Part shown: positions 11,706 through 21,397 of the stretch, one piece after another | How the letters are laid out: the number at the start of each line of letters is the position of its first letter | How positions within the stretch are numbered: position 1 is the first letter of the stretch | Source of the DNA: Burkholderia metallica | GTDB taxonomy: Bacteria; Pseudomonadota; Gammaproteobacteria; Burkholderiales; Burkholderiaceae | NCBI RefSeq assembly: GCF_902832845.1 | Contig: NZ_CADFDB010000007.1 | Span: 337,543 to 401,542, forward strand | DNA: 64,000 nt | Reading direction: 5' to 3' | Notes under the pieces: generated by a model | Told to the model about the DNA's origin: nothing | Seen by the model: only the letters and a program-made list of their open reading frames with translations | Database searches by the model: none | Position numbers and translations under genes: made by a program

Positions 11706-13181
11706 TCACTGGAACCAATGTTCACGTGCTTTCATGATCAACGCCTTAGCGGCATCCTCTTCCATTCCGGTCATGTCGACCAGTTCATCTACAGCCAGTT
11801 CGGCGAGATCGTCGCGCGTCTGCACGCCGTGTTCGGCCAGCTTCGCGAGCAGCTCCGGCGTGATGCCGTCGAGGCTCTTGAGATCCAGCGCTGCGTTCTC
11901 GACCTTTTCTTCGTTCGCGATGGCCATCGTCAACAGCGCGTCGCGTGCGCGGTTGCGCAGTTCGTGCACGGTGTCCTCGTCGAACGCCTCGATTTCGAGC
12001 ATTTCGTTGAGCGGCACGTACGCGATCTCTTCCAGGCTCGTGAAGCCTTCGTCGATCAGGATGTCGGCAACTTCTTCGTCGACGTCGAGACGCGCCATGA
12101 ACAGCGCACGCAGCCGGTCGCGCTCTTCACCCTGCTTCAGGGCGGATTCGTCCGGCGTCATGATGTTGATCTGCCAGCCGGTCAGTTCGCCTGCGAGGCG
12201 AACGTTCTGACCACTGCGGCCGATCGCGACAGCCAGCTCGTTCTCGTCGACGACGACGTCCATCGAGTGCTTTTCTTCATCGACGACAATCGACTGGACA
12301 GCTGCCGGCGCGAGCGCGCCGATCACGAACTGGGCGGGATCCTCCGACCATAGCACGATGTCGATGTTTTCGCCACCGAGCTCGTTGCGAACGGCCTGCA
12401 CGCGGGAACCGCGGATGCCGACGCAGGTGCCGATCGGATCGATCCGCTTGTCGTATGCGATGACGCCGATCTTCGCGCGCACGCCCGGGTCACGGGCAGC
12501 CGCCTTGATCTCGAGCAGACCCTGCTCGATTTCCGGCACTTCCATCTCGAACAGCTTCATCAGGAACTCGGGCGCGGTACGCGACAGCTCGATCTGCGGG
12601 CCGCGCGCGGTGCGGTCGACCTTCGCGATGTAAGCACGCACGCGGTCGCCCACGCGCAGGTTTTCCTTCGGGATCAGCTGATCGCGGCGCAGCAGCGCCT
12701 CGACACGGCCCGATTCGACGATGAAGTTGCCTTTGTCCAGGCGCTTCACCGTACCCGTCATGATCTTTTCGCCGCGCTCGAGGTAATCGTTCAGGATCTG
12801 CTCGCGTTCGGCGTCGCGCACCTTCTGCAGAATCACCTGCTTGGCGGCCTGCGCACCGATGCGACCGAACTCGATCGACGGAACCGGCTCCTCGACATAC
12901 TCGCCGACTTCGACGTCGGGCTTCTGCTCACGTGCTTCGAACAGCAGGATCTCGCGATCCGGCTCCTGCAAGCCTGCCTCGTCGGGTACGACGAGCCAGC
13001 GACGGAAGGTTTCGTGCTCGCCGCTTTCGCGATCGATATGGACGCGGATTTCGGCGCCTTCGTCGAACAGCTTCTTGGAAGCGGACGCGAGCGCAGCCTC
13101 GAGGGCGCCCAGCACCACATCCTTGTCGACGTTTTTCTCGCGCGCCAGCGCATCCACCAGCATCAACACTTCGCGACTCAT
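11706..13181 (-). CDS. nusA: Transcription termination/antitermination factor NusA
   Basis: NusA binds RNA polymerase and modulates pausing, intrinsic termination and antitermination. The 491-aa protein has the N-terminal polymerase-binding domain, an S1 domain ([20 protein letters not shown]), two KH domains ([28 protein letters not shown]), and two C-terminal acidic helix-hairpin repeats, as in E. coli NusA. Its ATG overlaps the rimP stop by one base (TAATG), so translation is coupled. Because NusA itself promotes intrinsic termination, the leader terminator upstream of rimP could allow feedback. Confidence 0.98.
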   Translation of the reverse strand: MSREVLMLVDALAREKNVDKDVVLGALEAALASASKKLFDEGAEIRVHIDRESGEHETFRRWLVVPDEAGLQEPDREILLFEAREQKPDVEVGEYVEEPVPSIEFGRIGAQAAKQVILQKVRDAEREQILNDYLERGEKIMTGTVKRLDKGNFIVESGRVEALLRRDQLIPKENLRVGDRVRAYIAKVDRTARGPQIELSRTAPEFLMKLFEMEVPEIEQGLLEIKAAARDPGVRAKIGVIAYDKRIDPIGTCVGIRGSRVQAVRNELGGENIDIVLWSEDPAQFVIGALAPAAVQSIVVDEEKHSMDVVVDENELAVAIGRSGQNVRLAGELTGWQINIMTPDESALKQGEERDRLRALFMARLDVDEEVADILIDEGFTSLEEIAYVPLNEMLEIEAFDEDTVHELRNRARDALLTMAIANEEKVENAALDLKSLDGITPELLAKLAEHGVQTRDDLAELAVDELVDMTGMEEDAAKALIMKAREHWFQ

Positions 13182-13639
13182 TATTTGCGGCTCCTAAAGT
13201 CAACTTGCGGAATCAGGCGGGCTTTGTCGATATCGGCCAGCGTGAAATCCAGCATGGCTGCCTCGCCCTTCTTCCTCTCAAATTCCAAACCGATCGTTTC
13301 GCCATTCGGCGCGTGCAGAATGCCCCGGTACGTCTTGCGCCCGTCCAGCGGCTTTTTCAAGGTCACGGAGACTTCGCTGCCGGCGAAGCGCTCGAAGTCG
13401 GCCAGCTTCTTCAACGGGCGGTCGAGCCCCGGAGACGAGACTTCGAGCCGTTCGTAATCGATGTTTTCGACCGTCAAGACGTGCTGGAGCTGACGCGTGA
13501 CCTTTTCGCAATCTTCGAGCGAGATGCCGGCAGGCTGATCGATATAGATGCAAAGCATGCCGCGCCCGGTGCGCTCGAGATCCACCAGCTCGTAGCCGAG
13601 CCCGGTGACCGTGGTTTCTATCAGTTCCGTCAGTTGCAC
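13181..13639 (-). CDS. rimP: Ribosome maturation factor RimP
   Basis: RimP assists assembly of the 30S subunit. The 152-aa protein shows the [19 protein letters not shown] start, the conserved [14 protein letters not shown] segment and the [10 protein letters not shown] motif, with an Sm-like C-terminal domain. It is the first gene of the rimP-nusA-infB operon and has a perfect promoter plus a leader terminator upstream. The start at 13639 gives the usual N-terminus [11 protein letters not shown]. Confidence 0.97.
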   Translation of the reverse strand: MQLTELIETTVTGLGYELVDLERTGRGMLCIYIDQPAGISLEDCEKVTRQLQHVLTVENIDYERLEVSSPGLDRPLKKLADFERFAGSEVSVTLKKPLDGRKTYRGILHAPNGETIGLEFERKKGEAAMLDFTLADIDKARLIPQVDFRSRK

Positions 13640-13741
13640 TGTGTCCTCTCAGGTGTTCGCGCCCGCCGCTCGCGATTCACCCGCGGGCGCGCGCCTTAGC
13701 CGGCGCAGGAAGCGCTACCCGAGATGCCTAACCGTTTCAGC

Positions 13742-13766
13742 AAAAAAAAATGGGCGGAACGCCCAT
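13742..13766 (-). terminator. Leader terminator upstream of rimP
   Basis: On the minus strand, ATGGGCG-TTC-CGCCCAT is followed by nine T residues, a textbook intrinsic terminator. It lies about 55-80 nt downstream of the predicted rimP transcription start and about 100 nt before the rimP ATG, so it sits in the mRNA leader. It could act as an attenuator of the operon, or could stop read-through from rluB. Confidence 0.85.
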
Positions 13767-13828
13767 CTTCTATTACTGGTGGTCGCACCTGAGCCGCACA
13801 TTGAATCCGTACGCCCAGCGACTCCGCG

Positions 13829-13857
13829 ATTATAGCGATTTTTGGCGCAAACGCCAA
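13829..13857 (-). promoter_or_regulatory. Promoter of the rimP-nusA-infB operon
   Basis: Minus-strand TTGGCG (13852-13857) and a perfect TATAAT (13829-13834) are separated by 17 bp. It is the strongest sigma70-like promoter I noticed in the window. The predicted start is near 13822, giving a leader of about 180 nt. Confidence 0.75.
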
Positions 13858-14083
13858 GCCAGACGGTAAAAGCAGCGTGTTGTCCGCCTTTACGAACCCG
13901 AAAATGCGAAATCGGGCTGCGCCGGATCGACCGGCGCCGTCATGGCGCGCCGGCTGCGATGCAGCCGCGCGACATATGGACAGTCGAAATCGACGAACGC
14001 AAGGCGTTACGCCGACGAGGCCGGCCGGGTGCCGATTCCATCGGCATGCAGGCGACTACATCGCGCCGCCGCATGCCCGACGC
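13858..14083. other. Gap downstream of rluB
   Basis: No convincing gene is seen here. The stretch holds the 3' flank of rluB and runs into the rimP promoter. No separate rluB terminator was found, so rluB transcripts may end only at 13742-13766. Confidence 0.5.
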
Positions 14084-15847
14084 TCAGCGGCTACGCGTGC
14101 GGCTGCGCTGCGGACGCTGGCCGCCGCGCGGACCGCCGCCGCTCCCGGCGCCGTCTACACGATTGCCGTTCGGGTTGCGATTGCCGCCCTTGCCGCCGCC
14201 GCGCTTGGGGCCTGCGCTGTCGCGCTTGGGACCGGCTCCGTACGACGCGCGATTGCCATCGACGTCGCCGCGGCCACCCCCCACGCGATTGCCGTCGCGA
14301 CCACCACCCATACGGTTGCCGTCACGGCCGCCGCCGGCACGATTGCCGTAGCCCGACGGCGCAACCGGCAGGCTGCCGTAGCCGCTCAGACCCGGCAGGC
14401 CCGGGCCGCCGCGCCGACCGCCGCCACGACGCGGCTGATCCAGCTGCCCGTGCGTCGTCAGCACCGGCTCACGGCTGATGAAGCCCATCGACGTCTGCAT
14501 CGGATCGGGCTGGCGACGCTCGGCCTGGCCGGCACCGCCGCGCTTACCCTTTTCCTCGGACGGCGCCTTCAGGCCGACGGTCGCCATCAGCTTGCGCACC
14601 TGTGCGTCGTCGAGCTCCTCCCAGCGGCCGCGCTTCAAGCCGCGCGGCAGCGGAATCGGGCCGTGACGCGTACGAATCAGCCGGCTCACCATCAGGCCGA
14701 CCGCCTCGAACATCCGGCGCACTTCGCGGTTGCGGCCTTCGGCCAGCGCGACGTGATACCAGTGGTTCGTGCCCTCGCCGCCGCCGTCGCGGATGCGCAG
14801 GAAGTTCGCCGGGCCGTCGTCGAGCTCGACGCCGCGCAGCAGCTTCTGCCGCATGCCTTCGGCCAGTTCGCCGACGACACGCACCGCGTACTCGCGCTCG
14901 ACGCTGTAGCGCGGATGCATGAAGCGGTTCGCGAGGTCGCCCGACGTCGTCAGCATCAGCAGACCTTCGGTATTGAAGTCGAGGCGGCCCACCGCAAGCC
15001 ATTTCGCCGTCTTCATCGGCGGCAGGCGGTCGAACACCGACGGACGGCCTTCCGGATCCGCGTGGCTGACGATCTCGCCCGTCGGCTTGTGATACAGCAG
15101 CACGCGCGGCGGCTTGTTCGGCAGCTTGCGCTTGACCGGCTTGCCGTTGATCCGCACCTGGTCGGTCGGCATGATGCGCTGGCCGATATGGGCGGGCTCG
15201 CCGTTCACCGACACGCGGCCGGCGACGATCAGCTCTTCCATTTCGCGGCGCGAGCCCATGCCCGCTTCCGCCAGCACCTTGTGGAGCTTCGGCGCATCGT
15301 CGTCCGGCGACAGCACGCGCTTGTTCGCCGGCTGGTTGCGGCCGCGACGCAGCATCGGCGCACGCACGCCGCTGCCGCCCGCGGAATTGTCCGCGTCGAA
15401 TGCCGGCGACGTCACGTAGGCGAACAATTCGTCCTGGGACGCATCGCCTTCCGGCTTCGCCGCACCGCCTTCAGCCTTCGACGCGCCGCCGCGACGACCC
15501 TGGCCGCCGGAGGCGCCCTGGGCTTTTGCCGCGCCTTCACGCTTGCCGGCCGGCTTGCGACCGCCCTTGGCCGCACCTTCCTTGCGCGGCGCACGCGCCG
15601 GTTGCTGTGCGTCAGCGGATTCGGCCGGCTGCACGTCGGCACCTTCGCCGCCTTGCGGCTCGCCTTCGGCGCCCTTCGATTTGGCCGCCGCGCGCCGCCG
15701 CGCGATCAGGCTGCGCGGGCCTCGCCGCAGACCGCGGCGGGGACGCTCGTCGCCACCCTCGGCCGAAGCGCCCTGCTCCGGTGTCTCGTCGGCACGCGCT
15801 GCCTGCACGGCAGGCGCGGACGATTCAATATCGTGGATATCTGTCAA
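14084..15847 (-). CDS. rluB: 23S rRNA pseudouridine(2605) synthase with low-complexity tails
   Basis: RluB modifies U2605 of 23S rRNA. The core has an S4 RNA-binding domain (about residues 187-235) and the RsuA/RluB catalytic motif [11 protein letters not shown] with Asp290. The protein has 587 aa, about twice the enzymatic core. It has a 180-residue Ala/Gly/Lys/Arg-rich N-terminal extension and a C-terminal tail of about 120 residues rich in RGG and GGGRDGNR repeats. Such tails are known in Burkholderia homologs and would bind RNA nonspecifically (inference). It starts 60 nt after scpB, so they form one operon. Confidence 0.95.
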   Translation of the reverse strand: MTDIHDIESSAPAVQAARADETPEQGASAEGGDERPRRGLRRGPRSLIARRRAAAKSKGAEGEPQGGEGADVQPAESADAQQPARAPRKEGAAKGGRKPAGKREGAAKAQGASGGQGRRGGASKAEGGAAKPEGDASQDELFAYVTSPAFDADNSAGGSGVRAPMLRRGRNQPANKRVLSPDDDAPKLHKVLAEAGMGSRREMEELIVAGRVSVNGEPAHIGQRIMPTDQVRINGKPVKRKLPNKPPRVLLYHKPTGEIVSHADPEGRPSVFDRLPPMKTAKWLAVGRLDFNTEGLLMLTTSGDLANRFMHPRYSVEREYAVRVVGELAEGMRQKLLRGVELDDGPANFLRIRDGGGEGTNHWYHVALAEGRNREVRRMFEAVGLMVSRLIRTRHGPIPLPRGLKRGRWEELDDAQVRKLMATVGLKAPSEEKGKRGGAGQAERRQPDPMQTSMGFISREPVLTTHGQLDQPRRGGGRRGGPGLPGLSGYGSLPVAPSGYGNRAGGGRDGNRMGGGRDGNRVGGGRGDVDGNRASYGAGPKRDSAGPKRGGGKGGNRNPNGNRVDGAGSGGGPRGGQRPQRSRTRSR

Positions 15848-15907
15848 AACAACCTCAAAATGTCAGGTCTCGCGCCCGGCGCGGGCGCGGCAAGAAGTTG
15901 GCCGCGA

Positions 15908-16939
15908 TCAGGCGCGACGCTGTTCGGGTTCTGCTTCGTCGTCCGGCAGCGCGTCGGCACCGATGGGTGCACTGGCGCTTCGTACGGCATCGGCAAGACT
16001 GTCGGACGTGTCGTCCAGCATCTCGCCGTCCGCGGGACGGGAACGGGAGGCGTCGGCCTGGCTAGCCTCGCCGGGCATGTCGCCGGCCGCTTCCGCTCCG
16101 TCTCCGGCAACCGCTTCGGCAGCCGGCTTGCGATCTTCCTCGCTCCAATCCGCGCGCAGCGACTCGGGCTGCACGCCTGCCGGCACTACTTCGGCGCCAG
16201 CCTGTTCCAATGGTTCCGTTTGCCCGCGATCAGCCTCGAGCGTATCGCGACTCGCGATTTCCTGCGTCGACGCGACGTCCGCCGCGGGATCATCCGGCCA
16301 TTCCGCCGATTGACCGGCGGCCGCCTCATCCGCTTGCGGCGTATCGCCCGCTGCGTCGCCGGCAACCGGCACGCCCTCGTCGAAATCCATCGCCTGCTGC
16401 GCCAGCAGCGCCGCCTCGATGTTCGCCGCCGGCTCTTCGAGCGCCGGCAGGTCGTCGAGGGCCTTCAGGCCGAGGTCGTCGAGGAACTGCTTGGTCGTCG
16501 CATACAGCGCCGGGCGCCCCGGCACGTCGCGATGACCGATCACCTCGATCCAGCCGCGATCCTCGAGTTGCTTGACCACCTGCGTATTGACCGTGACACC
16601 GCGAATCTCTTCGATATCGCCGCGCGTGACGGGTTGCCGGTACGCGATGATCGCGAGCGTTTCGAGCACCGCACGCGAATATTTCGGCGGCTTCTCGGGA
16701 TGCAGGCGATCCAGATAGTGACGCATCGCCGGCTTGCTCTGGAAGCGCCATCCGGTCGCCAGCGCCACCAATTCGACGCCGCGGCCGGACCAATCCTGTT
16801 TCAGATCTTCGAGCAACGTGCGGACCGTGTCAGCCGACACGCCGTCGGCAAAGAGCTTGCGCAAATCGCCGAGTTTCAGCGGTTCCTGCGCGCAGATCAA
16901 AGCAGTCTCGAGGACGATCTTCGCCTCTTGGGTATTCAT
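15908..16939 (-). CDS. scpB: SMC-ScpB chromosome segregation protein
   Basis: ScpB is a winged-helix kleisin-associated subunit of the SMC-ScpAB condensin. The first 190 residues fit the family, with the [20 protein letters not shown] and [20 protein letters not shown] motifs. At 343 aa it is longer than usual because of an acidic Ala/Glu/Asp-rich C-terminal extension of about 150 residues with no recognisable fold. No SMC or ScpA gene is in the window. It is transcribed with rluB. Confidence 0.95.
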   Translation of the reverse strand: MNTQEAKIVLETALICAQEPLKLGDLRKLFADGVSADTVRTLLEDLKQDWSGRGVELVALATGWRFQSKPAMRHYLDRLHPEKPPKYSRAVLETLAIIAYRQPVTRGDIEEIRGVTVNTQVVKQLEDRGWIEVIGHRDVPGRPALYATTKQFLDDLGLKALDDLPALEEPAANIEAALLAQQAMDFDEGVPVAGDAAGDTPQADEAAAGQSAEWPDDPAADVASTQEIASRDTLEADRGQTEPLEQAGAEVVPAGVQPESLRADWSEEDRKPAAEAVAGDGAEAAGDMPGEASQADASRSRPADGEMLDDTSDSLADAVRSASAPIGADALPDDEAEPEQRRA

Positions 16940-17211
16940 GCAGCTAGGCCAGACCCTGTGGTCAAACGAACCGGATCAACAAACAGACGAAAGGAACGGA
17001 AGACGCGCTCGCCCGATTCTGATCGGTCATATTGATGGGAGCACGAACCGGGGGCGGCGAACCAACTTCAGGCCAGGCCCAAACCGGACGGAACAGCGCG
17101 GCTCAACGACGGAACCGCGTGACTGAGCGCCATATTACGCAAAATTGCCCGGTGCGTAAAGATGAGCGGAGCGCGCCGCCGCCGGGCCGCCGACTCCGCT
17201 CCGGCCCCGCT

Positions 17212-18414
17212 TCAGCGGGCGGTCGCTCCGCGCGCGAGGAAGCGGCGCAGCCGCTCGACGCCCGCATCGAGCCGCGCCGGATCGCAGGCATAGCACCAGC
17301 GCACGAACCCTTCCCCCTCCGGGCCGAAAGCGCGCCCGGGCGCAAGACCGAGCCCCGCGTCGCGCACCAATGTCTTGCAGAACGCCAGGCTGTCGGCCGC
17401 GCCCGGCAGACGCACGAACAGGTACATCGCGCCCGGCGGAGGCGGCACCTCGACGCCCGGCAGCGTGCGCAGCGCGGCCACCAGGTGATCGCGCGCATCG
17501 CGCAGTGCCGCGACGAACGACTGGACGAACGGTTCGCCGTCGCGCAACGCGACTTCACCCGCGGCCTGCACGAAGCCCGGCGCGCACGACGTGTTGTATT
17601 CGACGAGTTTCGACAGGTCGTCCATCACCGCTGCCGGCGCAACGAGCCACCCCAGGCGCCAGCCCGTCATCGCCCATGCTTTCGAGAACGAATTCACGAC
17701 CACGACGCGCTCGTCGCGCGACGCGATATCGAGGAACGACGGCGCGCCGCCCGCGCCGAACGCGAGCCGCTCGTACACTTCGTCGGCAACCAGCCAGATG
17801 CCGTGGCGGCGGCAATGGGCAAGCACGGCTTGCTGGTCGTCGCGCGACATCGTCCAACCGGTCGGATTGTTCGGGGAGTTGATCAGCAGCATCCGCGTAT
17901 CGGGCGTCAGCGCCGCGAGCAGGCGCCCGACATCGAGCTGCCAGCCCGCATCGCCATAGCCGAGCGGCACGCATTCGACCTGCGCGCCGAGGATCTTCGG
18001 AATTTCGACGAGATTCGGCCACAGCGGCGTGACCGCGACGACGCGCTCGCCCGGACCGACCAGCATTTGCGCGGCCAGCATCAGCGCGCTCACGCCCGAA
18101 CTCGTCACGGCCACGGCATCGGCCGCCGTTGTACCATGACGCGCGCTGACGTAAGTCGCGATCGCGTCGCGCAGCGGTGCGGTCCCGAGGTTGTGCGTAT
18201 AGAAGGTCGCGCCATCGCGCAGCGCGGCGGCCGCCGCGTCGCGGATGAAATCCGGCGTCACGCGATCGGATTCGCCGAACCAGAACGGCAGCATGTCGGG
18301 TACGCCGAAGCCGGCGTTGGCCACTTCCCGGATCAGCGACGGACGCAACGCGTGCACCGCGTCGTGCGATGCCGGCGCACCGGCTACCGGATGAGAATCT
18401 GCGGAATGCACCAT
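17212..18414 (-). CDS. Pyridoxal-phosphate aminotransferase, class I/II
   Basis: This 400-aa fold-type I aminotransferase resembles aspartate or aromatic aminotransferases. Visible features are the NSPNNPTGW motif, ADEVYERL for the PLP-contacting Asp and Tyr, the Schiff-base lysine in SFSKAWAMTGWRLGW, and a C-terminal Arg in GFVRWCYA. The start at 18414 gives a short nonconserved leader MVHSADSHP. It is followed upstream by a codirectional LysR gene 85 nt away, which may regulate it. The amino-acid substrate cannot be read from the sequence. Confidence 0.9.
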   Translation of the reverse strand: MVHSADSHPVAGAPASHDAVHALRPSLIREVANAGFGVPDMLPFWFGESDRVTPDFIRDAAAAALRDGATFYTHNLGTAPLRDAIATYVSARHGTTAADAVAVTSSGVSALMLAAQMLVGPGERVVAVTPLWPNLVEIPKILGAQVECVPLGYGDAGWQLDVGRLLAALTPDTRMLLINSPNNPTGWTMSRDDQQAVLAHCRRHGIWLVADEVYERLAFGAGGAPSFLDIASRDERVVVVNSFSKAWAMTGWRLGWLVAPAAVMDDLSKLVEYNTSCAPGFVQAAGEVALRDGEPFVQSFVAALRDARDHLVAALRTLPGVEVPPPPGAMYLFVRLPGAADSLAFCKTLVRDAGLGLAPGRAFGPEGEGFVRWCYACDPARLDAGVERLRRFLARGATAR

Positions 18415-18499
18415 CGAGTACCGCCATCGAGGAACACGATCCGCGTAGTGTACCGGCCCGCGAGCCGCACCGGCACGCGCCGATGCGCGCTGGCGCGCG

Positions 18500-19402
18500 T
18501 CAGTCGAGATCCTCCGCCCTCGCCGGCATCTGCCGCACGAGCTCCCAGATCGCCTGCGCCGCGGGGGACAGCGACCGGTCGCGGCGGCGCACCAGCTCGA
18601 CCGTACGCTCGGTGCGCGGCGTGAGCGGCCGCGCGACGAGCGTCGAACCGGCAGGCAGCGGCAGCGACAGCCACGGCTGCACGCTTACGCCGACACCGGC
18701 CTCGACGAGTCCAAATACGGTCGCAGAATGCCCGAGCTCCTGCATGACCGTCGCATTGACGTGATGGGCGGCCAGCGCGGCATCGATCAGCGGCCGGCTT
18801 CCCGACGCGTGATCGAGGAGGACGAGACGCTCGCCGTCCAGTGCCGTCCAGGGCACCTCGGCACGCGCCGCGAGCGGATGGTCGGCGCGCGCGACCAGGC
18901 AGAACGAATCGGTCATCAGCGATTCGCAGACGAGATCGGCAACCGCGAGCGGCCCGATCACGACGCCGAAATCGACCTCGCTCGATTTCACCTTGCGCAG
19001 CACGTCGCTCTGCACGTCGTCGCGCAGGCCCAGCGTCACGAACGGAAACTGGCGCTCGCACGACGCCACCACGCGCGGCATCAGCCGGCATGCGATCGTC
19101 GGGCTGGCCGCGACGATCACGCGCCCGCGGCGCTGCTCGCCAATCTCGCGAATCTCGCGCAACGTGTCGTCGAGATCGTCGAGCAGGCGCGACACGCTCG
19201 CGATCAGGTTCGCGCCGACGTCGGTCAGTTGCACGTCGCGCGTCGTGCGGTCGATCAGCTTCAACCCGAGCTCGGCCTCGAGCTCGCGCACGCAGCGGCT
19301 GACTGCGGACTGCGTGAGCCCGATCTCGTCGCCCGCGCGACTGAAGCTCTTGAGCCGCGCGACCTCGATGAACACGCGAAGCTGGCGCAGCGTGACGTTC
19401 AT
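18500..19402 (-). CDS. LysR-family transcriptional regulator
   Basis: This 300-aa protein has an N-terminal winged HTH (MNVTLRQLRVFIEVARLKSF, then LTQSAVSRCVRELE) and a periplasmic-binding-protein-like effector domain. It resembles the GbpR/CbbR-like group (R-ELEAELGLKLIDRTTRDVQLT). It is codirectional with the aminotransferase gene. It probably senses a small acidic metabolite; the ligand is unknown. Confidence 0.92.
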   Translation of the reverse strand: MNVTLRQLRVFIEVARLKSFSRAGDEIGLTQSAVSRCVRELEAELGLKLIDRTTRDVQLTDVGANLIASVSRLLDDLDDTLREIREIGEQRRGRVIVAASPTIACRLMPRVVASCERQFPFVTLGLRDDVQSDVLRKVKSSEVDFGVVIGPLAVADLVCESLMTDSFCLVARADHPLAARAEVPWTALDGERLVLLDHASGSRPLIDAALAAHHVNATVMQELGHSATVFGLVEAGVGVSVQPWLSLPLPAGSTLVARPLTPRTERTVELVRRRDRSLSPAAQAIWELVRQMPARAEDLD

Positions 19403-19830
19403 TTCCCGACCTCATCAATCGTCGATATCGATGCGCGATTCTAATGCGTGAATCCGGCCTCGATGTGCGAATCAGGCACCGGTTCCACATGTTTCGCTGC
19501 GGTGCAATACGTGCGCAAACGCACGTAGCGCGGGCGAATTGCACAAGATTGGTGATTGTCCCGATTTGCTGGCGGGTTATTTTGGCGTCTTATACGCCCC
19601 TAGCTGACTTAGCCGTTAGCTCGCTGCCAAGCGGCTCTCGAGGGAATGACCTCTGACATGGCACGCTTCGTGCATTACCTTGCGCACAGGGCGCAGGTTT
19701 CGTCGGACGGAAGAGCAGAAACGCCGCTGCCGGCCAACCGGACGCCCCCACCCGGCACTCGACGATCGAGTGCTTGAAGAGTGCGCGGCGCAGGGCAGCG
19801 CACCGGAGTTAGCTTCGCTGAGGTGAGGAC
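19403..19830. other. Intergenic region with two hairpins
   Basis: I see no supported gene in these 428 nt. It holds an 8-bp perfect hairpin TACGTGCG-CAAA-CGCACGTA (19508-19527) and GCACTCGA-CGA-TCGAGTGC (19755-19773). Neither has a T-run. The second lies about 60 nt before the DUF4096 gene. Confidence 0.5.
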
Positions 19831-20232
19831 ATGATGCTGTTCGACGATTTGAGAGATAACGAGTGGGCGCTGGTCGAAGGTCTGTTTTGCTCGGAACCCG
19901 CACGGAGTGAGCGGCGCGGCCGCCCCCGCGTGGAAGCCCGCTCGGTGGTGAATGCCGTGCTGTGGGTGCTGTCGACAGGTGAAGGCTGGTCGAAGCTGCC
20001 GGGCCGCTATCCGTCGCCGCCGACTTGCCGCCGTCGCTTCGACGAATGGCAGGCCGACGGCACGCTCGCCGAAATCGTGAAGCGACTCGGCACGAGCGGC
20101 CGGCAGATCTCCCTGCGCGGACGCATCGGCGCAAGCGCGGCGAAGCCGCCTGCCCCGCCGAGCCGCGACCGGCTGCGCGGCGCCTTCTGGACCAATCCGG
20201 AATCCTGGCGCGCGCCCGTCAAGATGGCGTAA
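19831..20232 (+). CDS. Transposase-derived DUF4096-like small protein
   Basis: The 133-aa protein matches the N-terminal domain of IS5-type transposases: LRDNEWALVEGLF, a RRGRPRVEARSVVNAVLWVL helix, GEGWSKLPGRYPSPPTCRRRF and a final W-x-x-DGTL. No DDE catalytic domain follows. The tail (from about residue 90) is unrelated and basic. A strong ribosome site (GAGGTGAGG) precedes the ATG, and no inverted repeats or target duplication flank it. It therefore looks domesticated rather than a broken insertion sequence. It may act as a DNA-binding protein (inference). An ATG one codon later is an equally good start. Confidence 0.75.
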   Translation: MMLFDDLRDNEWALVEGLFCSEPARSERRGRPRVEARSVVNAVLWVLSTGEGWSKLPGRYPSPPTCRRRFDEWQADGTLAEIVKRLGTSGRQISLRGRIGASAAKPPAPPSRDRLRGAFWTNPESWRAPVKMA

Positions 20233-20431
20233 CGAATGCTCGATCGGGCGGCTTCGGCCGCCCGGTTTCTTTTCGCGACGCGGTTTGTTCGCGGCGCCTG
20301 CGTAGCCGACGATTACCGTTGTCGTGCCGCGATACATCTATTTACTAATATTTACAGCAAGCCTGCACTCCCGCGCTTACCTTAGCGACATATCAACAGG
20401 CCGCAGCGACGGCTTGAAGGGAGCCCCCGCC

Positions 20432-20683
20432 ATGAAACCAATGTCACTGCTCGTCGCATGCGGCATTGTCATTTCCGTGGCGTTGTCCGCTCCCGCCCAT
20501 GCCGACGATCGCGCGAAGCCGCCCCATCGTCAGCAGGATCACCGGAACACGCTCCGCCAGCCACCGCCCGCCAATTCGTCCAACCAGCAGACCGTGCCGC
20601 GCGGCGACCTGCGCGGCGACATCGCCAGCAACGCGCGAGCGCGCATCGGCTCGCAGCCGTCGGACGGACCGCGCCATCCGTAG
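20432..20683 (+). CDS. Small secreted hypothetical protein
   Basis: The product has 83 aa. A clear signal peptide (MKPMSLLVACGIVISVALS, cleavage after AHA) is followed by a short, polar, Pro/Arg/Gln-rich mature part (about 58 residues) with no known domain. The ATG at 20432 has a GAAGGGA ribosome site. It is probably periplasmic. Function is unknown. A terminator follows about 115 nt downstream. Confidence 0.7.
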   Translation: MKPMSLLVACGIVISVALSAPAHADDRAKPPHRQQDHRNTLRQPPPANSSNQQTVPRGDLRGDIASNARARIGSQPSDGPRHP

Positions 20684-20797
20684 TCGTGCCGGTTTCAGGA
20701 TTCGCCAAAGAAAATGCCGGCGACAGGGAACTGCGCCGGATGCGACGAGTCACAACGTTGCCATGAGCACAGCGTGGCAACAGCATAAGTATCCGGT

Positions 20798-20830
20798 ACG
20801 CCCGTATCTTCGCGATACGGGCTTTTTTTT
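20798..20830 (+). terminator. Rho-independent terminator
   Basis: GCCCGTATC-TTCGC-GATACGGGC is followed by eight T residues on the plus strand. It ends the small secreted protein transcript. Confidence 0.85.
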
Positions 20831-20880
20831 GAACGTCGCCGCCCGCATGCGTACCATGCGGGCGGCGGGATGACCGGCTG

Positions 20881-21198
20881 CTACAGGCGGCTTTCGAGAA
20901 TCGCCACGGCACTCGCTTCGCTCAATGCGTAGTCGGCCATGCGGCGATCAGTCCAGGAAAGTAATTTCTCGTCGCGCTCGAGGCGCGAGAATTCGGCTCG
21001 ACCGGTTTCGGTCAGCACGGCAATGTCGACCGGCGCATGAAAACCGGGCGCGGGGGCGACGGTTTTCTGCCTGACCGTGTCCATCAGCCCGAGCGAACGG
21101 AGATACTCGAACACACCCGGGCGGCGTGCCCACGGTACCTGGCGGTACTGCACTCGTCTCAATGCGTCGAGCACCGCTTCGTTGGAATACGTGGCCAT
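20881..21198 (-). CDS. Hypothetical protein, possible winged-helix
   Basis: The product has 105 aa with no family I recognise. The segment around VDIAVLTETGRAEFSRLERDE resembles the wing and last helix of small wHTH regulators, and a helical N-terminus MATYSNEAVLDALRRVQY precedes it. The gene is monocistronic, divergent from the DUF218 gene and convergent with the terminator at 20798-20830. A real gene is likely from codon bias; function is open. Confidence 0.65.
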   Translation of the reverse strand: MATYSNEAVLDALRRVQYRQVPWARRPGVFEYLRSLGLMDTVRQKTVAPAPGFHAPVDIAVLTETGRAEFSRLERDEKLLSWTDRRMADYALSEASAVAILESRL

Positions 21199-21397
21199 CT
21201 CGATTCTTTCTTAAAGTGCAGCGACAATGCGAAGCGGTGTGCCGGGCGGGGTCTCCGCCCGCCGCTACCGCCACCGATTCTGGAGGCCGACGTTCGGCAT
21301 CGCGTCAGGGCCGGATCGTCAGCCGTCCATAAAAAGACACCATACCCCAATCAAATTGATTCTGTTCGATTCATTTGTACTTCTCTTCATCTGTTTC

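Noticed and set aside
13877-17035. Very long plus-strand frame over rluB and scpB
   Set aside because: Both minus-strand genes match their families exactly; the plus frame is a shadow.
18384-19544. 386-codon frame over the LysR gene
   Set aside because: Same-strand out-of-frame shadow of a clear LysR gene; Arg-rich and without motifs.
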